From the NCBI GenBank assembly GCA_937880065.1, contig CALFMA010000698.1, forward strand, positions 1-7,158: 7,158 nucleotides of DNA, given 5' to 3'. Made by a program: the position numbers and the translations under genes. The number at the start of each line of letters is the position of its first letter. Position 1 is the stretch's first letter. The notes below the pieces were generated by a model. The model was not told the DNA's origin. It did not search any database and saw only the letters and a program-made list of their open reading frames with translations. The DNA is from an uncultured Ruminococcus sp. GTDB lineage: Bacteria > Bacillota_A > Clostridia > Oscillospirales > Ruminococcaceae. This document shows, piece after piece, positions 1 to 5,539 of this stretch.

Positions 1-2
1 CC

Positions 3-941
3 GACGGCACAAACTGCTTTGTTCCTGCTGTTATGGAGCATATCGAGCTTGCAGGCGTTCACTCAGGCGACTCCGCTTGTATTCTCCCTTCAAAGAATCT
101 CTCACCCGAAATCGTTGAAACTATCAAGGATTACACAAAGAGAATTGCTGTTGAGATGAATGTATGCGGTCTTATGAATATGCAGTACGCTATTGAGGGC
201 GATACAGTTTATGTTCTTGAGGCTAACCCAAGAGCGTCAAGAACAGTTCCACTTGTTTCAAAGGTATGCGATATCAATATGGTTAAGATTGCTACAGAGA
301 TTATCACATCTTCACTTACAGGCAATCCATCACCTGTTCCTGAGCTGAAAGACCGTCAGATTGACCACTACGGCGTTAAGGAAGCAGTATTCCCATTCAA
401 TATGTTCCCTGAGGTAGACCCTGTACTCGGACCTGAAATGCGTTCAACAGGTGAAGTTCTCGGTATCTCTGACAGCTTTGGCGAGGCATACTACAAGGCA
501 CAGGAGGCTACAAAGAACTATCTCCCCGAAAGCGGAACAGTTCTTATCAGTATCTGTGACAGAGATAAGCCTGAGCTTATTGACATTGCAAAGGGATTCT
601 ATGAGCTTGGATTTAATATTATTGCAACTCATAAGTGTTATAAGCTTATTGCTGAGGCTGGAATTCCATGTGAGCGTATCTTCAAGATATACGAGGGCAG
701 ACGTCCTAACATTACAGACGCAATAACAAACGGCGATATTCAGCTTATAATCAACACTCCAATCGGCAAGGCAAGCTCACACGATGACAGCTATATCCGT
801 AAGTCTGCTATCAAGCACCGTATCACATATATCACAACAATGGCAGCTGCTAAGGCAAGCATTGAGGGTATCAGATACATCAAATCAAACAAGAATATCA
901 GCGTGAAGTCTTTACAGGAACATCACAAAGACATTAAGTAA
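3..941 (+). CDS. carB: Carbamoyl-phosphate synthase large subunit, C-terminal part (5' end outside window)
   Basis: CarB makes carbamoyl phosphate from bicarbonate, glutamine-derived ammonia and two ATP, supplying arginine and pyrimidine synthesis in the cytoplasm. The frame is open to the window edge; the first Met, at 33, is internal, so 312 residues of a roughly 1070-residue protein are seen. Visible are the end of the second ATP-grasp unit (MEHIELAGVHSGDSA from residue 11, then VYVLEANPRASRTVP at about 69-83 with the metal/ATP-binding Glu and Asn), the FPFNMFPEVDPVLGPEMRST segment (about 130-149), and a C-terminal MGS-like allosteric domain from about residue 177 (ESGTVLISICDRDKPELIDI, then NTPIGK). 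This domain binds regulators such as ornithine, UMP or IMP in characterised enzymes; the ligands here are unknown. It ends in TAA and is followed by a terminator. With argG and argH downstream it may serve arginine synthesis, which is inference. Confidence 0.96.
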   Translation, partial: DGTNCFVPAVMEHIELAGVHSGDSACILPSKNLSPEIVETIKDYTKRIAVEMNVCGLMNMQYAIEGDTVYVLEANPRASRTVPLVSKVCDINMVKIATEIITSSLTGNPSPVPELKDRQIDHYGVKEAVFPFNMFPEVDPVLGPEMRSTGEVLGISDSFGEAYYKAQEATKNYLPESGTVLISICDRDKPELIDIAKGFYELGFNIIATHKCYKLIAEAGIPCERIFKIYEGRRPNITDAITNGDIQLIINTPIGKASSHDDSYIRKSAIKHRITYITTMAAAKASIEGIRYIKSNKNISVKSLQEHHKDIK

Positions 942-961
942 TGCGTAATTATTTTGCAAGC

Positions 962-989
962 CATTAGCTTTTAGCCTTTAGCTGTTAGC
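962..989 (-). repeat. Heptanucleotide array, 4 units, reverse orientation
   Basis: Four exact 7-nt steps read CATTAGC, TTTTAGC, CTTTAGC and TGTTAGC, that is GCTAANN on the minus strand. It lies 21 bases after the carB stop. It is opposed to the forward array at 1104-1134, so a transcript crossing both could pair them around the carB terminator. No function can be assigned from sequence. Confidence 0.85.
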
Positions 990-1031
990 TTTTTGGAACG
1001 GCAGATTGATTAAGCATTCAGAATTAAATAA

Positions 1032-1064
1032 GGGCGGTGGAGTTTGTTTCTGCCGCCCGTTTTT
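1032..1064 (+). terminator. Intrinsic terminator downstream of carB
   Basis: A 10-bp stem pairs GGGCGGTGGA (1032-1041) with TCTGCCGCCC (1049-1058), with two G-U wobbles, around a 7-nt loop. It is followed by a T-rich run (1060-1064, then four more T after one G). It sits 90 bases past the carB stop and points rightward, so it should end the carB transcript and separate it from the genes downstream. Confidence 0.85.
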
Positions 1065-1103
1065 GTTTTAAAGCTGTCAGCTTTTATCGTTTTTGGATAA
1101 AAA

Positions 1104-1134
1104 GCTAATGGCTGATAGCTAACGGCTAATAGCT
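1104..1134 (+). repeat. Heptanucleotide array, forward orientation, before the DUF2809 gene
   Basis: Four consecutive 7-nt units (GCTAATG, GCTGATA, GCTAACG, GCTAATA) plus a final GCT. It ends 6 bases before the AGGAG ribosome site of the next gene. Just upstream a separate hairpin can form between AGCTTTTATC (1079-1088) and GATAAAAAGCT (1096-1106, one bulged A); its right arm overlaps the first unit. Confidence 0.85.
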
Positions 1135-1150
1135 TAAAAAAGGAGAAATT

Positions 1151-1528
1151 ATGAAAAAACGTATACCATATATAATAATCCTCATTCTGCTTATAGCGGT
1201 TGAGGTTGTAATTGCTCTTACACAGCATGGCAACTGGCTGAGATATTACGGCGGAGATGTTATCGTAGTATGGGCGGTTTACTGCCTTGTACAGGCAATA
1301 ATAGGCGGTAAAAATCCGTATATAACTCATATCGGAGTGTTGCTTTTTGCATTTTTGGTGGAGTTTTTGCAGTACATTCATATTGTGGATATTATCGGGC
1401 TGGGGGATATTGAGTTTTTCCGCATACTTATCGGCACAAGCTTTGCCGTGGAAGATTTGTTCAGCTATGCCCTCGGAACAGCGGTTGGAATCGGCGGTTC
1501 ATTCCTTTATAAGAAAATGCAAAAATAA
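1151..1528 (+). CDS. DUF2809-type small membrane protein
   Basis: This 125-residue, strongly hydrophobic protein has about four predicted membrane segments (roughly residues 6-23, 35-52, 59-77 and 102-120). The pattern GGDVIVVWAVY near 34-44, LLFAFLVEFLQ near 64-74 and a LIGTSFAVEDLFSYALG block at 93-109 resembles the DUF2809 family from memory: a GD motif at the second helix, an acidic residue plus Gln in the third, and a GxxFxxxDLxxYxxG signature. Length is typical of that family, whose function is not known. A VanZ-like assignment was considered but the DUF2809 pattern fits better. The start is supported by AGGAG at 1141-1145, five bases before ATG. It lies after the carB terminator with no clear promoter of its own. 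Its stop codon overlaps the first argG ARG box, so argG control begins right at its 3' end. Confidence 0.75.
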   Translation: MKKRIPYIIILILLIAVEVVIALTQHGNWLRYYGGDVIVVWAVYCLVQAIIGGKNPYITHIGVLLFAFLVEFLQYIHIVDIIGLGDIEFFRILIGTSFAVEDLFSYALGTAVGIGGSFLYKKMQK

Positions 1529-1545
1529 ATGAATAAATATGCAGC
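1528..1545 (+). promoter_or_regulatory. Putative ArgR/AhrC operator (ARG box 1) upstream of argG
   Basis: The core TGAAT-AAAT-ATGCA (1530-1543) matches the ARG box shape TGAAT-WWWW-ATKCA bound by ArgR/AhrC. It starts on the last base of the DUF2809 stop codon, about 50 bp before the argG -35. This is a sequence match by eye; binding is inferred. Confidence 0.65.
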
Positions 1546-1568
1546 ATAAATAGAATATTTTGCAGAAA

Positions 1569-1586
1569 AATGAATATTTATTCTAA
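1569..1586 (+). promoter_or_regulatory. Putative ArgR/AhrC operator (ARG box 2), abutting the argG -35
   Basis: TGAAT-ATTT-ATTCT (1571-1584) matches the ARG box with one mismatch at the last core base. Its centre is 41 bp from box 1, about four helical turns. It ends 5 bases before the -35 hexamer, so a bound ArgR hexamer would sit beside or over RNA polymerase, suiting arginine-dependent repression. Confidence 0.7.
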
Positions 1587-1591
1587 AACTA

Positions 1592-1619
1592 TTGACATTA
1601 TTTTTGAATGGTGTATAAT
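1592..1619 (+). promoter_or_regulatory. Sigma-A promoter of argG
   Basis: TTGACA (1592-1597) and TATAAT (1614-1619) are both perfect consensus hexamers, separated by 16 bp. The predicted start lies near 1626, giving a leader of about 45 bases before the argG start codon, too short for a large riboswitch. Confidence 0.88.
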
Positions 1620-1656
1620 AATATTGTTGATAAAAATTTAGGCATTGCCTTTCAAT

Positions 1657-1661
1657 GGAGG
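1657..1661 (+). promoter_or_regulatory. Ribosome binding site that fixes the argG start
   Basis: GGAGG lies 8 bases before the ATG at 1670. An in-frame ATG at 1655 overlaps this site and has no ribosome site of its own, so the start at 1670 is preferred. Confidence 0.85.
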
Positions 1662-1669
1662 TCTTTAAA

Positions 1670-2905
1670 ATGGATAAGAAAGATATTAAAAAAGTTGTTC
1701 TCGCATACTCTGGCGGACTTGATACTTCAATCATTATTCCGTGGCTGAAAGAGAACTACAATAACTGTGAAGTTATCGCTGTTTCAGGTGACGTTGGACA
1801 GGGTACAGAGCTTGACGGTCTTGAGGAAAAGGCTATCAAGACAGGTGCTTCAAAGCTTTATATCGAGGACTTAAAGGAAGAATTCATTCAGGATTACGTT
1901 TACCCCACAGTTCAGGCTGGTGCTATCTACGAGAACAGATATATGCTCGGTACTTCTTTTGCACGTCCTATCATTGCAAAGAGAATTGCTGAAATCGCTA
2001 TCAAAGAGGGTGCTGACGCTATCTGCCACGGCTGTACAGGTAAGGGTAACGACCAGGTTCGTTTTGAGCTTGCTATCAAGGCATTCGCTCCCGAAATGGC
2101 TATCATTGCTCCTTGGAGAGAATGGGACATCAAGAGCCGTGACGAGGAAATCGACTACGCTGAGGCTCACAACATTCCTCTTAAGATTAACAGAGAAACA
2201 AACTACTCCAAGGATAAGAACCTCTGGCACCTTTCACACGAGGGACTTGACCTTGAAGACCCAGCAAATGAGCCACAGTATGAGAAGCCCGGCTTCCTTG
2301 AAATGGGTGTATCTCCTCTCGAAGCTCCCGACAAGCCTACATATATCACAATTCACTTTGAAAAGGGTGTCCCCACAATGCTTGACGGCAAGGAGCTTAA
2401 CGGCGTAGAAATGGTATCTGCACTTAACAAGCTCGGCGGTGAGAACGGTATCGGTCTTGCTGACCTCGTTGAAAACCGTCTTGTAGGTATGAAGTCCAGA
2501 GGTGTTTATGAAACTCCCGGCGGTGCTATTCTCTACCACGCTCACGAAGTTCTTGAAACAATTTGTCTTGATAAGGAAACTGCAAGAATTAAGCAGTATC
2601 TCTCAATCAAGTTTGCTGACATCGTTTACAACGGTCAGTGGTATACTCCTCTCCGTGAAGCTATGACAGCTTTCGTTAACAAGACACAGGAAACTGTTAC
2701 AGGTGACGTTAAGCTTAAGCTTTACAAGGGCAATATCATCAATGCAGGTGTAACTTCTCCTTATACTCTCTACGATGAGGAAGTTGCTACATTTGACGAG
2801 GATGAGGTTTACAATCAGGCTGATTCCGCAGGATTCATCAATCTCTTTGGTCTTCCTATCAAGGTTAAGGCTCAGCTTGACAAGAAGAGAGAGCAGAATA
2901 AATAA
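1670..2905 (+). CDS. argG: Argininosuccinate synthase
   Basis: ArgG joins citrulline and aspartate with ATP to form argininosuccinate, the penultimate step of arginine synthesis, in the cytoplasm as a tetramer. The 411-residue length is normal for the family. Both classical signatures are intact: the N-type ATP pyrophosphatase loop AYSGGLDTS (residues 12-20) and [12 protein letters not shown] (121-132). [18 protein letters not shown] (147-164), [14 protein letters not shown] and a [12 protein letters not shown] block further on are also typical, and the C-terminus is complete. The start at 1670 follows GGAGG with 8-base spacing; an ATG five codons upstream would place that ribosome site inside the gene. 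It has its own strong promoter and two ARG-box matches, so arginine repression is likely. No T-tailed terminator follows the stop; palindromes begin on the next base. argH is 2.7 kb away rather than adjacent. Confidence 0.98.
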   Translation: MDKKDIKKVVLAYSGGLDTSIIIPWLKENYNNCEVIAVSGDVGQGTELDGLEEKAIKTGASKLYIEDLKEEFIQDYVYPTVQAGAIYENRYMLGTSFARPIIAKRIAEIAIKEGADAICHGCTGKGNDQVRFELAIKAFAPEMAIIAPWREWDIKSRDEEIDYAEAHNIPLKINRETNYSKDKNLWHLSHEGLDLEDPANEPQYEKPGFLEMGVSPLEAPDKPTYITIHFEKGVPTMLDGKELNGVEMVSALNKLGGENGIGLADLVENRLVGMKSRGVYETPGGAILYHAHEVLETICLDKETARIKQYLSIKFADIVYNGQWYTPLREAMTAFVNKTQETVTGDVKLKLYKGNIINAGVTSPYTLYDEEVATFDEDEVYNQADSAGFINLFGLPIKVKAQLDKKREQNK

Positions 2906-3034
2906 GCACGTAGCACGTGCAGGCAGTTCACGCTTTCACTCGTAAACTCGTTTACTCTGTTCGGAAATGCAAGTCTGCTTTCGCACACGGCAGAATGTGC
3001 AGGCAATTCACATTGGCACTTAGCCCGTGCAGGC
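2906..3034 (+). repeat. Palindrome-rich intergenic block with a repeated 15-nt GTGCAGGC hairpin
   Basis: Directly after the argG stop, GCACGT-AGC-ACGTGC (2906-2920) forms a perfect 6-bp stem. The motif GTGCAGGCRRTTCAC occurs at 2917-2931 and 2997-3011, and GTGCAGGC alone at 3027-3034. Each full copy can fold by pairing GTG with CAC, and the flanking pair is C-G in the first copy but T-A in the second. GTAAAC-TC-GTTTAC (2942-2955) is another small stem. I see no gene in 2906-3149; short frames there are by-products of the repeats. Confidence 0.6.
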
Positions 3035-3068
3035 GGAGATTTTCTACGCTGTATGTGAAATACCGAAT

Positions 3069-3094
3069 TGTAGGGACACGGCGTGCCGTGTCCG
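3069..3094 (+). repeat. REP-like palindrome A (left flank of RAYT gene)
   Basis: TGTAG leads into a 9-bp perfect stem, GGACACGGC (3074-3082) with GCCGTGTCC (3085-3093), around GT. The 26 bases are the exact reverse complement of 3802-3827, so the RAYT gene is bracketed by an inverted pair. Confidence 0.85.
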
Positions 3095-3110
3095 TGCATC
3101 CGACAATTTC

Positions 3111-3135
3111 AGGCAGGGGAGCCTTTCTCCTGCCT
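3111..3135 (+). repeat. Hairpin just upstream of the RAYT start
   Basis: AGGCAGGGGA (3111-3120) pairs with TCTCCTGCCT (3126-3135), 10 bp with one wobble, around a 5-nt loop. It ends 14 bases before the RAYT ATG, where no ribosome site is visible. There is no T tract, so it is not a standard terminator. Confidence 0.6.
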
Positions 3136-3149
3136 GTTGTAATTTGAAT

Positions 3150-3683
3150 ATGGAATATAAGAAAAGAAAACAAATTCGTTTAAAAGAATATGATTATTCT
3201 CAGAGTGGTTCGTATTTTATAACGATATGTACATATAACAGAGAAATGATTTTTGGCACAGTAGAAAATGGCGAAGTCAATTTATCTGAAATCGGGAAAA
3301 TAGCTTTAGAAGAAATTTTAGAAACCAATAGAATAAGAAATAAATTTGGTGTTTTTATAAATGAATTTATTATAATGCCAAATCATATTCACATGATTAT
3401 ACAAATTGTGGGGACAGATTGTGCCATGTCCGCTAATGTTCAATATGAATCTTTTTCTAAACCGACAAAGCAATCTGTTCCAACTATTGTAAGGGCGTAT
3501 AAATCTGCTGTAACGAAAAAAATACGAGAATACGAAAAAACAAATGTGTACATTCCATACAAAATATGGCAAGTAAGATATTACGACCATATAATAAGAA
3601 ATAAAAATGAATATAGTGTGTTTTCAAGATATATAGCAGAAAATCCGTGGAAATGGAAAGAAGATTATTTTTACATTGATTAA
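3150..3683 (+). CDS. REP-associated tyrosine transposase (RAYT, IS200/IS605-like Y1 HUH family)
   Basis: RAYTs are single-stranded DNA endonucleases related to IS200/IS605 TnpA, thought to nick and move REP palindromes. The 177-residue protein begins with the typical RLKEYDYSQSGSYFITICTYNR block (residues 10-31), carries the HUH-type motif MPNHIHMII (76-84, metal-binding His79 and His81) and ends with VRYYDHIIRN (142-151), where Tyr144 or Tyr145 is the likely nucleophile, then a YIAENPWKW tail. All key residues are present, so it may be active. The start is uncertain: no Shine-Dalgarno sequence precedes ATG 3150, and TTG 3144 is an in-frame alternative; the frame extends upstream to 3027 but that part encodes the palindromes. 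REP-like elements lie on both sides and one lies inside the gene at residues 86-95. It is AT-rich compared with argG, which suggests acquisition. Confidence 0.9.
   Translation: MEYKKRKQIRLKEYDYSQSGSYFITICTYNREMIFGTVENGEVNLSEIGKIALEEILETNRIRNKFGVFINEFIIMPNHIHMIIQIVGTDCAMSANVQYESFSKPTKQSVPTIVRAYKSAVTKKIREYEKTNVYIPYKIWQVRYYDHIIRNKNEYSVFSRYIAENPWKWKEDYFYID
3407..3432 (+). repeat. REP-like palindrome B, inside the RAYT coding region
   Basis: Aligned without gaps to copy A, it differs at 6 of 26 positions, mostly inside the stem. It keeps the GGGACA start, the GTGCC centre and the TGTCCG end. It encodes residues 86-95 (IVGTDCAMSA), in the variable loop between the HUH motif and the catalytic Tyr region. 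Confidence 0.7.
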
Positions 3684-3694
3684 GAATTATTTGA

Positions 3695-3720
3695 TGTAGG
3701 GACAGGTTGTGCTGTGTTCG
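3695..3720 (+). repeat. REP-like palindrome C, downstream of the RAYT gene
   Basis: It begins 11 bases past the RAYT stop, in the same orientation as copy A, differing at 5 of 26 positions. It is followed 4 bases later by an 18-nt exact repeat of RAYT-internal sequence. Confidence 0.7.
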
Positions 3721-3724
3721 ATTG

Positions 3725-3742
3725 AAACAAATGTGTACATTC
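3725..3742 (+). repeat. 18-nt exact repeat of 3538-3555 (RAYT-internal sequence)
   Basis: AAACAAATGTGTACATTC occurs here and inside the RAYT gene at 3538-3555, where it encodes part of KTNVYIP. Since palindrome C lies just before it, this may be the scar of a second, mostly deleted RAYT copy, or a rearranged element end. Confidence 0.6.
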
Positions 3743-3801
3743 ATGATTTTAATAAATAAAACGATTTTCCTCAATATTAACAAATCAGGAAATCTTACGT
3801 G

Positions 3802-3827
3802 CGGACACGGCACGCCGTGTCCCTACA
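3802..3827 (-). repeat. REP-like palindrome D (right flank, inverted relative to A)
   Basis: The exact reverse complement of 3069-3094 over 26 bases, with stems GGACACGGC (3803-3811) and GCCGTGTCC (3814-3822). With copy A it encloses a unit of about 760 bp holding the RAYT gene and palindromes B and C. Confidence 0.85.
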
Positions 3828-3872
3828 TGATGATTTTTAGGTGGAAAAATGTGTATTTAGGAGGCGAAAACA

Positions 3873-4289
3873 ATGGTGAAAATCAGGGTTATGACAATAG
3901 CCGATTTTGACGGTATTTGTGAGGTATGGAAAAATCACAAAGGCACAAATCCCGTTGATGACAGTGCAGAGGGATTTGCAAAGTACATAAGACGAAATCC
4001 CACAACAAGCTTTGTTGCCGAGGATAACGGAAAAATCGTTGGTACAATTCTTGCAGGTCACGACGGCAGACGAGGACTTTTTCACCATGTTTCGGTACTC
4101 CCCGAATATCAGAAGCAGGGCATTGGTAAAATGCTTGTTGACAATGCTATGGACGCTCTTGAAAAAGAGGGAATTACAAAGGTTCTGCTTGTGGTTTTCA
4201 AAGATAATGACAATGGCAACGCTTTTTGGGAGCATATAGGCTTTACAAAAAGAGATGATTTGTTCTACAGAAACAAATATGTGAAGTAA
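3873..4289 (+). CDS. GNAT-family N-acetyltransferase (YpeA/RimI-like)
   Basis: This 138-residue protein has one GNAT fold domain, which moves an acetyl group from acetyl-CoA to an amine. The acetyl-CoA pyrophosphate loop is clear: VLPEYQKQGIGKMLVD (residues 75-90) holds the Q-x-x-G-x-G motif. FVAEDNGKIVGTIL (47-60) forms the expected central strands and NAFWEHIGF (116-124) is the usual C-terminal block. The arrangement, including GHDGRRG before the beta-bulge strand, recalls E. coli YpeA from memory. Substrate cannot be read from sequence; a small molecule or a protein N-terminus are both possible. The start is well supported by AGGAGG at 3859-3864, eight bases before ATG. It starts 45 bases after REP copy D and is followed at once by a heptamer array, with no clear promoter or T-tailed terminator, so its transcription unit is unknown. 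Confidence 0.88.
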   Translation: MVKIRVMTIADFDGICEVWKNHKGTNPVDDSAEGFAKYIRRNPTTSFVAEDNGKIVGTILAGHDGRRGLFHHVSVLPEYQKQGIGKMLVDNAMDALEKEGITKVLLVVFKDNDNGNAFWEHIGFTKRDDLFYRNKYVK

Positions 4290-4338
4290 GCTATTAGCTG
4301 TATTAAAGCCGTTAGCTGTTAGCCATTAGCCATTAGCT
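4287..4338 (-). repeat. Heptanucleotide array, reverse orientation, after the GNAT gene
   Basis: Steps of TATTAGC, an 11-nt variant TGTATTAAAGC (4299-4309), then CGTTAGC, TGTTAGC, CATTAGC and CATTAGC. It begins within the GNAT stop codon. Its orientation is opposite to the array at 4850-4902, so the pair encloses the 126-residue gene. Confidence 0.85.
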
Positions 4339-4362
4339 GGCGATAACGAAATATAGCCAATT

Positions 4363-4387
4363 TGTAGGGGCTGCCTTTGGCAGTCCG
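4363..4387 (+). repeat. REP-like palindrome E
   Basis: It opens with TGTAGGGG and closes with TCCG, like the copies at the RAYT gene. The stem GGGCTGCC-TTT-GGCAGTCC is 8 bp with one wobble. The shared ends around a different stem suggest the same family with a diverged centre. Confidence 0.6.
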
Positions 4388-4433
4388 TGAAGAATTTTGA
4401 TTGTTATAGATTGATGTTTACAAGGAAACTTAA

Positions 4434-4814
4434 ATGAAAAACAGAGATAAACTCAGAACTATGTCTTTCAACGAAGAAACATATTTATGGGCATATCACT
4501 ACGATGATATGGATTTTTCGCATTATCCTTATTCGTATTATTTGTTTGTTCCAAAAGATAACAACAAGTTAAAAGTGAGAGTGTATTTTAAACGATATGC
4601 TCCCAATATGAAGTTGGATATTTATTCAGAAGAAGGTACGGTATGTATGTGTAATGGAGAAAAGATAATTTTAAATCTCTGCCGCCCCTTTTTTGCTCGA
4701 CAAGTACTTGAATATGTTTTTGAATTTTGTTGCAATAAATCTGATGTGGGTGAAATAAACATTAAAGATGGCGATATGATACTTGAAAAACTGGGTTATA
4801 AAAAGTTTGATTAG
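4434..4814 (+). CDS. Hypothetical protein, 126 residues
   Basis: I do not recognise the family. The predicted protein is soluble, without signal peptide or membrane segment, and rich in aromatic residues, with a dense YHYDDMDFSHYPYSYYLFVP block near residues 21-40. A probable beta-rich middle follows (LKVRVYFKRYAPNMKLDIYS, about 45-64), then a run with several cysteines (VCMCNGEKIILNLC and FCCNKS). The end, GDMILEKLGYKKFD, looks like a closing helix. The start at 4434 is supported by AAGGAA at 4422-4427, six bases upstream; a Met at residue 10 is a weaker alternative. It is AT-rich compared with argG. It lies between two opposed heptamer arrays and two REP-like palindromes, and its stop codon overlaps the second palindrome by one base. 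Function is unknown; an accessory or immunity-type protein is only a guess. Confidence 0.75.
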   Translation: MKNRDKLRTMSFNEETYLWAYHYDDMDFSHYPYSYYLFVPKDNNKLKVRVYFKRYAPNMKLDIYSEEGTVCMCNGEKIILNLCRPFFARQVLEYVFEFCCNKSDVGEINIKDGDMILEKLGYKKFD

Positions 4815-4836
4815 GCGGATAATATCCGCCCCTACA
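4814..4836 (-). repeat. REP-like palindrome F, overlapping the stop of the preceding gene
   Basis: GGCGGAT-AAT-ATCCGCC (4814-4830) is a perfect 7-bp stem. Read on the minus strand the element starts TGTAGGGG, as in copy E. The last base of the TAG stop (4812-4814) is its first base. There is no T tract on the plus strand, so a terminator role is doubtful. Confidence 0.65.
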
Positions 4837-4849
4837 CAGAATGAAAAAA

Positions 4850-4902
4850 GCTGACGGCTAAAGGCTAAAAGCTAACGGCTATAAAACGGCTAAAGGCTCA
4901 GA
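4850..4902 (+). repeat. Heptanucleotide array, forward orientation, before the phosphoesterase gene
   Basis: Units GCTGACG, GCTAAAG, GCTAAAA, GCTAACG, the 11-nt variant GCTATAAAACG (4878-4888), GCTAAAG and GCTCAGA. It runs right into the AAAGGA ribosome site of the next gene. It is closely similar to the array at 5540-5602, including the same 11-nt unit. Confidence 0.88.
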
Positions 4903-4913
4903 AAGGATGCATT

Positions 4914-5531
4914 ATGAAAATTGCAGTATTTTCAGATATTCATGGAAATCTTAAAGCATTAAAAGCAGTACTTGAACAGATTAAAGAAGAAAATGCAGAC
5001 CTGACGGTGTATTTAGGCGATATTTTTCAGCGTGGAAATGAAGAAACAGAATGTCTTGACTTGCTGAAAGAAAGCGGAATAATTTGTTTAAAGGGCAATT
5101 GCGAGCTTTATATTGAACACGGCGTTGATGTTGACCCTGATGTAGAATATCTGAGGGGTTATTATGACGAAATGAGAAAAAAGCTTACAGATGAACAAAT
5201 GCAGTTCGTTAAGGATATGCCATTGTTTTATGAATATGAATGTCACGGACATAAAATACATTTTTCGCATTTCTTGTTTCTTGATATTAATTTGGCATAT
5301 CCGTTTTTACCGCTGTCGTCCTTGAAAAACGGCGAATTTGACAAGGCTTGTAAAAGCGAAGCTGTGACGAAATATGACCTTGCGATAGTCGGTCATTCTC
5401 ATAGAAATTTTGTCAATGGAAATGTAGTTTCTGTTTCGGCTTCGGGATTAGAAGATGCTTCCTATCTTTTGATTGAAGTTGATGAGGATAATATAAGCTT
5501 TGAGCATATCAATATCAGAAATTATGTATGA
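4914..5531 (+). CDS. Calcineurin-like metallophosphoesterase (YfcE/MJ0936-like)
   Basis: A 205-residue cytoplasmic protein, full length for the small two-metal phosphoesterase family that cleaves phosphomono- or diesters. The ordered metal-ligand motifs are present: SDIHG with Asp8 and His10, GD at 35-36 (LGDIFQRG), GNCE at 61-64, a probable ligand His119 in IHFSHF, and GHSH at 160-163. The GNCE form replaces the GNHD/E of PPP-type phosphatases and is like the GNCD seen in YfcE/MJ0936-type members, so a nucleotide-type phosphodiesterase is more likely than a protein phosphatase, though the substrate is not determinable. An extra segment with an acidic stretch near 72-90 separates the third and fourth motifs. 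The start follows AAAGGA at 4902-4907 with 6-base spacing. The gene sits between two near-identical heptamer arrays. No dedicated promoter is evident. Confidence 0.88.
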   Translation: MKIAVFSDIHGNLKALKAVLEQIKEENADLTVYLGDIFQRGNEETECLDLLKESGIICLKGNCELYIEHGVDVDPDVEYLRGYYDEMRKKLTDEQMQFVKDMPLFYEYECHGHKIHFSHFLFLDINLAYPFLPLSSLKNGEFDKACKSEAVTKYDLAIVGHSHRNFVNGNVVSVSASGLEDASYLLIEVDEDNISFEHINIRNYV

Positions 5532-5539
5532 AATTGCAG

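Noticed and set aside
1005..1022. A further ARG box (TGATT-AAGC-ATTCA) downstream of carB
   Set aside because: It has a mismatch in the left half and two G/C bases in the central AT region, and lies just before a terminator, not a promoter.
1655..1669. argG start at the ATG at 1655
   Set aside because: That ATG overlaps GGAGG, which is well placed for ATG 1670, and the five added residues are not typical of ArgG.
3027..3149. N-terminal extension of the RAYT protein from the ATG at 3027
   Set aside because: The extra 41 residues are encoded by palindromes A and 3111-3135, resemble no RAYT N-terminus and have no ribosome site; the family start fits ATG 3150.
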